Source: Rhodococcus jostii NBRC 16295 (GTDB lineage Bacteria > Actinomycetota > Actinomycetes > Mycobacteriales > Mycobacteriaceae). Taken from it: a stretch of 64,000 nt of DNA. A model generated the notes under the pieces. That model saw nothing but the letters and a program-made list of their open reading frames with translations. It was not told the DNA's origin and ran no database searches. Below, in pieces: positions 63,936-64,000 of the stretch. The stretch covers positions 62,001 to 126,000 of the forward strand of contig NZ_BCWY01000001.1 of NCBI RefSeq assembly GCF_001894825.1, written 5' to 3'. Position 1 is the first letter of the stretch, and each line of letters opens with the position of its first letter. The position numbers and the translations under genes were made by a program.

Positions 63936-64000
63936 TACGACCTCCGTGCGCCCTGCTGTTAGCTGTTGTTCGTTGTGGTTCGGTCCGCCGACCGCGCGTC

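Noticed and set aside
1..64000. CRISPR arrays, rRNA operons, transposases, phage genes
   Set aside because: No regularly spaced repeats, rRNA signatures, transposase motifs or phage structural genes were seen on reading both strands.

Overview
The window reads as chromosomal DNA from a high-GC actinobacterium, most likely Rhodococcus or a close relative. This rests on the GC-rich codon third positions, frequent GTG starts with AGGAGG-type ribosome sites, and family content: a PknK-type kinase, an FprB-type ferredoxin reductase, a Rv2018/Rv2019-like toxin-antitoxin pair, [3Fe-4S] ferredoxin with P450, and several molybdenum-hydroxylase genes. Species cannot be fixed from sequence reading alone. 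I saw no rRNA, convincing tRNA, CRISPR array, intact transposase or phage gene.

Layout. 1-4.2 kb holds a 5'-truncated 3-hydroxyisobutyrate dehydrogenase family gene, a cupin, a NarL-type sensor kinase and a short aquaporin. 4.9-10.7 kb is a small accessory or defence-like island: an AbiEi/AbiEii pair with an inverted-repeat operator, a DUF2971 protein, a VapB45-like antitoxin with a DUF5615 PIN-like partner, and two broken DUF6308-like copies on either side of that pair. 10.7-17.3 kb has phoU, a diguanylate cyclase, a methyltransferase, small hypothetical genes, a MerR remnant and a phospholipase-D-like gene broken by one in-frame stop.

17.9-48 kb appears to be a scattered catabolic regulon. 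A 22-nt directional motif, AACTACCCG....GGGTGATGC, occurs seven times. It always points the same way relative to the next gene and stands before an NCS1 permease, a truncated coxM stub (followed by moaA-moaD), coxG-fadR-doxX, a P450-ferredoxin pair, a 2-oxoacid dehydrogenase complex, an ACT-domain gene plus fprB, and an amidohydrolase-cyclase-FAH-amidohydrolase operon. Together these could import, oxidise and hydrolyse a nitrogen-containing ring or amide compound and pass a 2-oxoacid product to acyl-CoA. The substrate is not identifiable from sequence. A PknK-like kinase, a TauE-type exporter and a molbindin gene lie inside this stretch.

48.6-54.3 kb encodes two large LuxR-family ATPase regulators side by side. 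54.9-63.9 kb is a tightly overlapping operon on the minus strand: flavin/iron-sulfur reductase, CoxM, CoxS, CoxL-like, CoxD and CoxE, followed by an FMN azoreductase-like protein and a berberine-bridge-type FAD oxidase. The CoxL-like subunit lacks both known CO-dehydrogenase active-site loops, so it probably hydroxylates something other than CO. The operon begins at or beyond the right edge of the window.

The best candidate for an undescribed system is the motif-linked regulon of 17.9-48 kb. Other points are a MoaA that has lost one cysteine of its second iron-sulfur cluster, the coxM deletion scar beside it, and a perfect 17-bp inverted repeat upstream of the molbindin gene.
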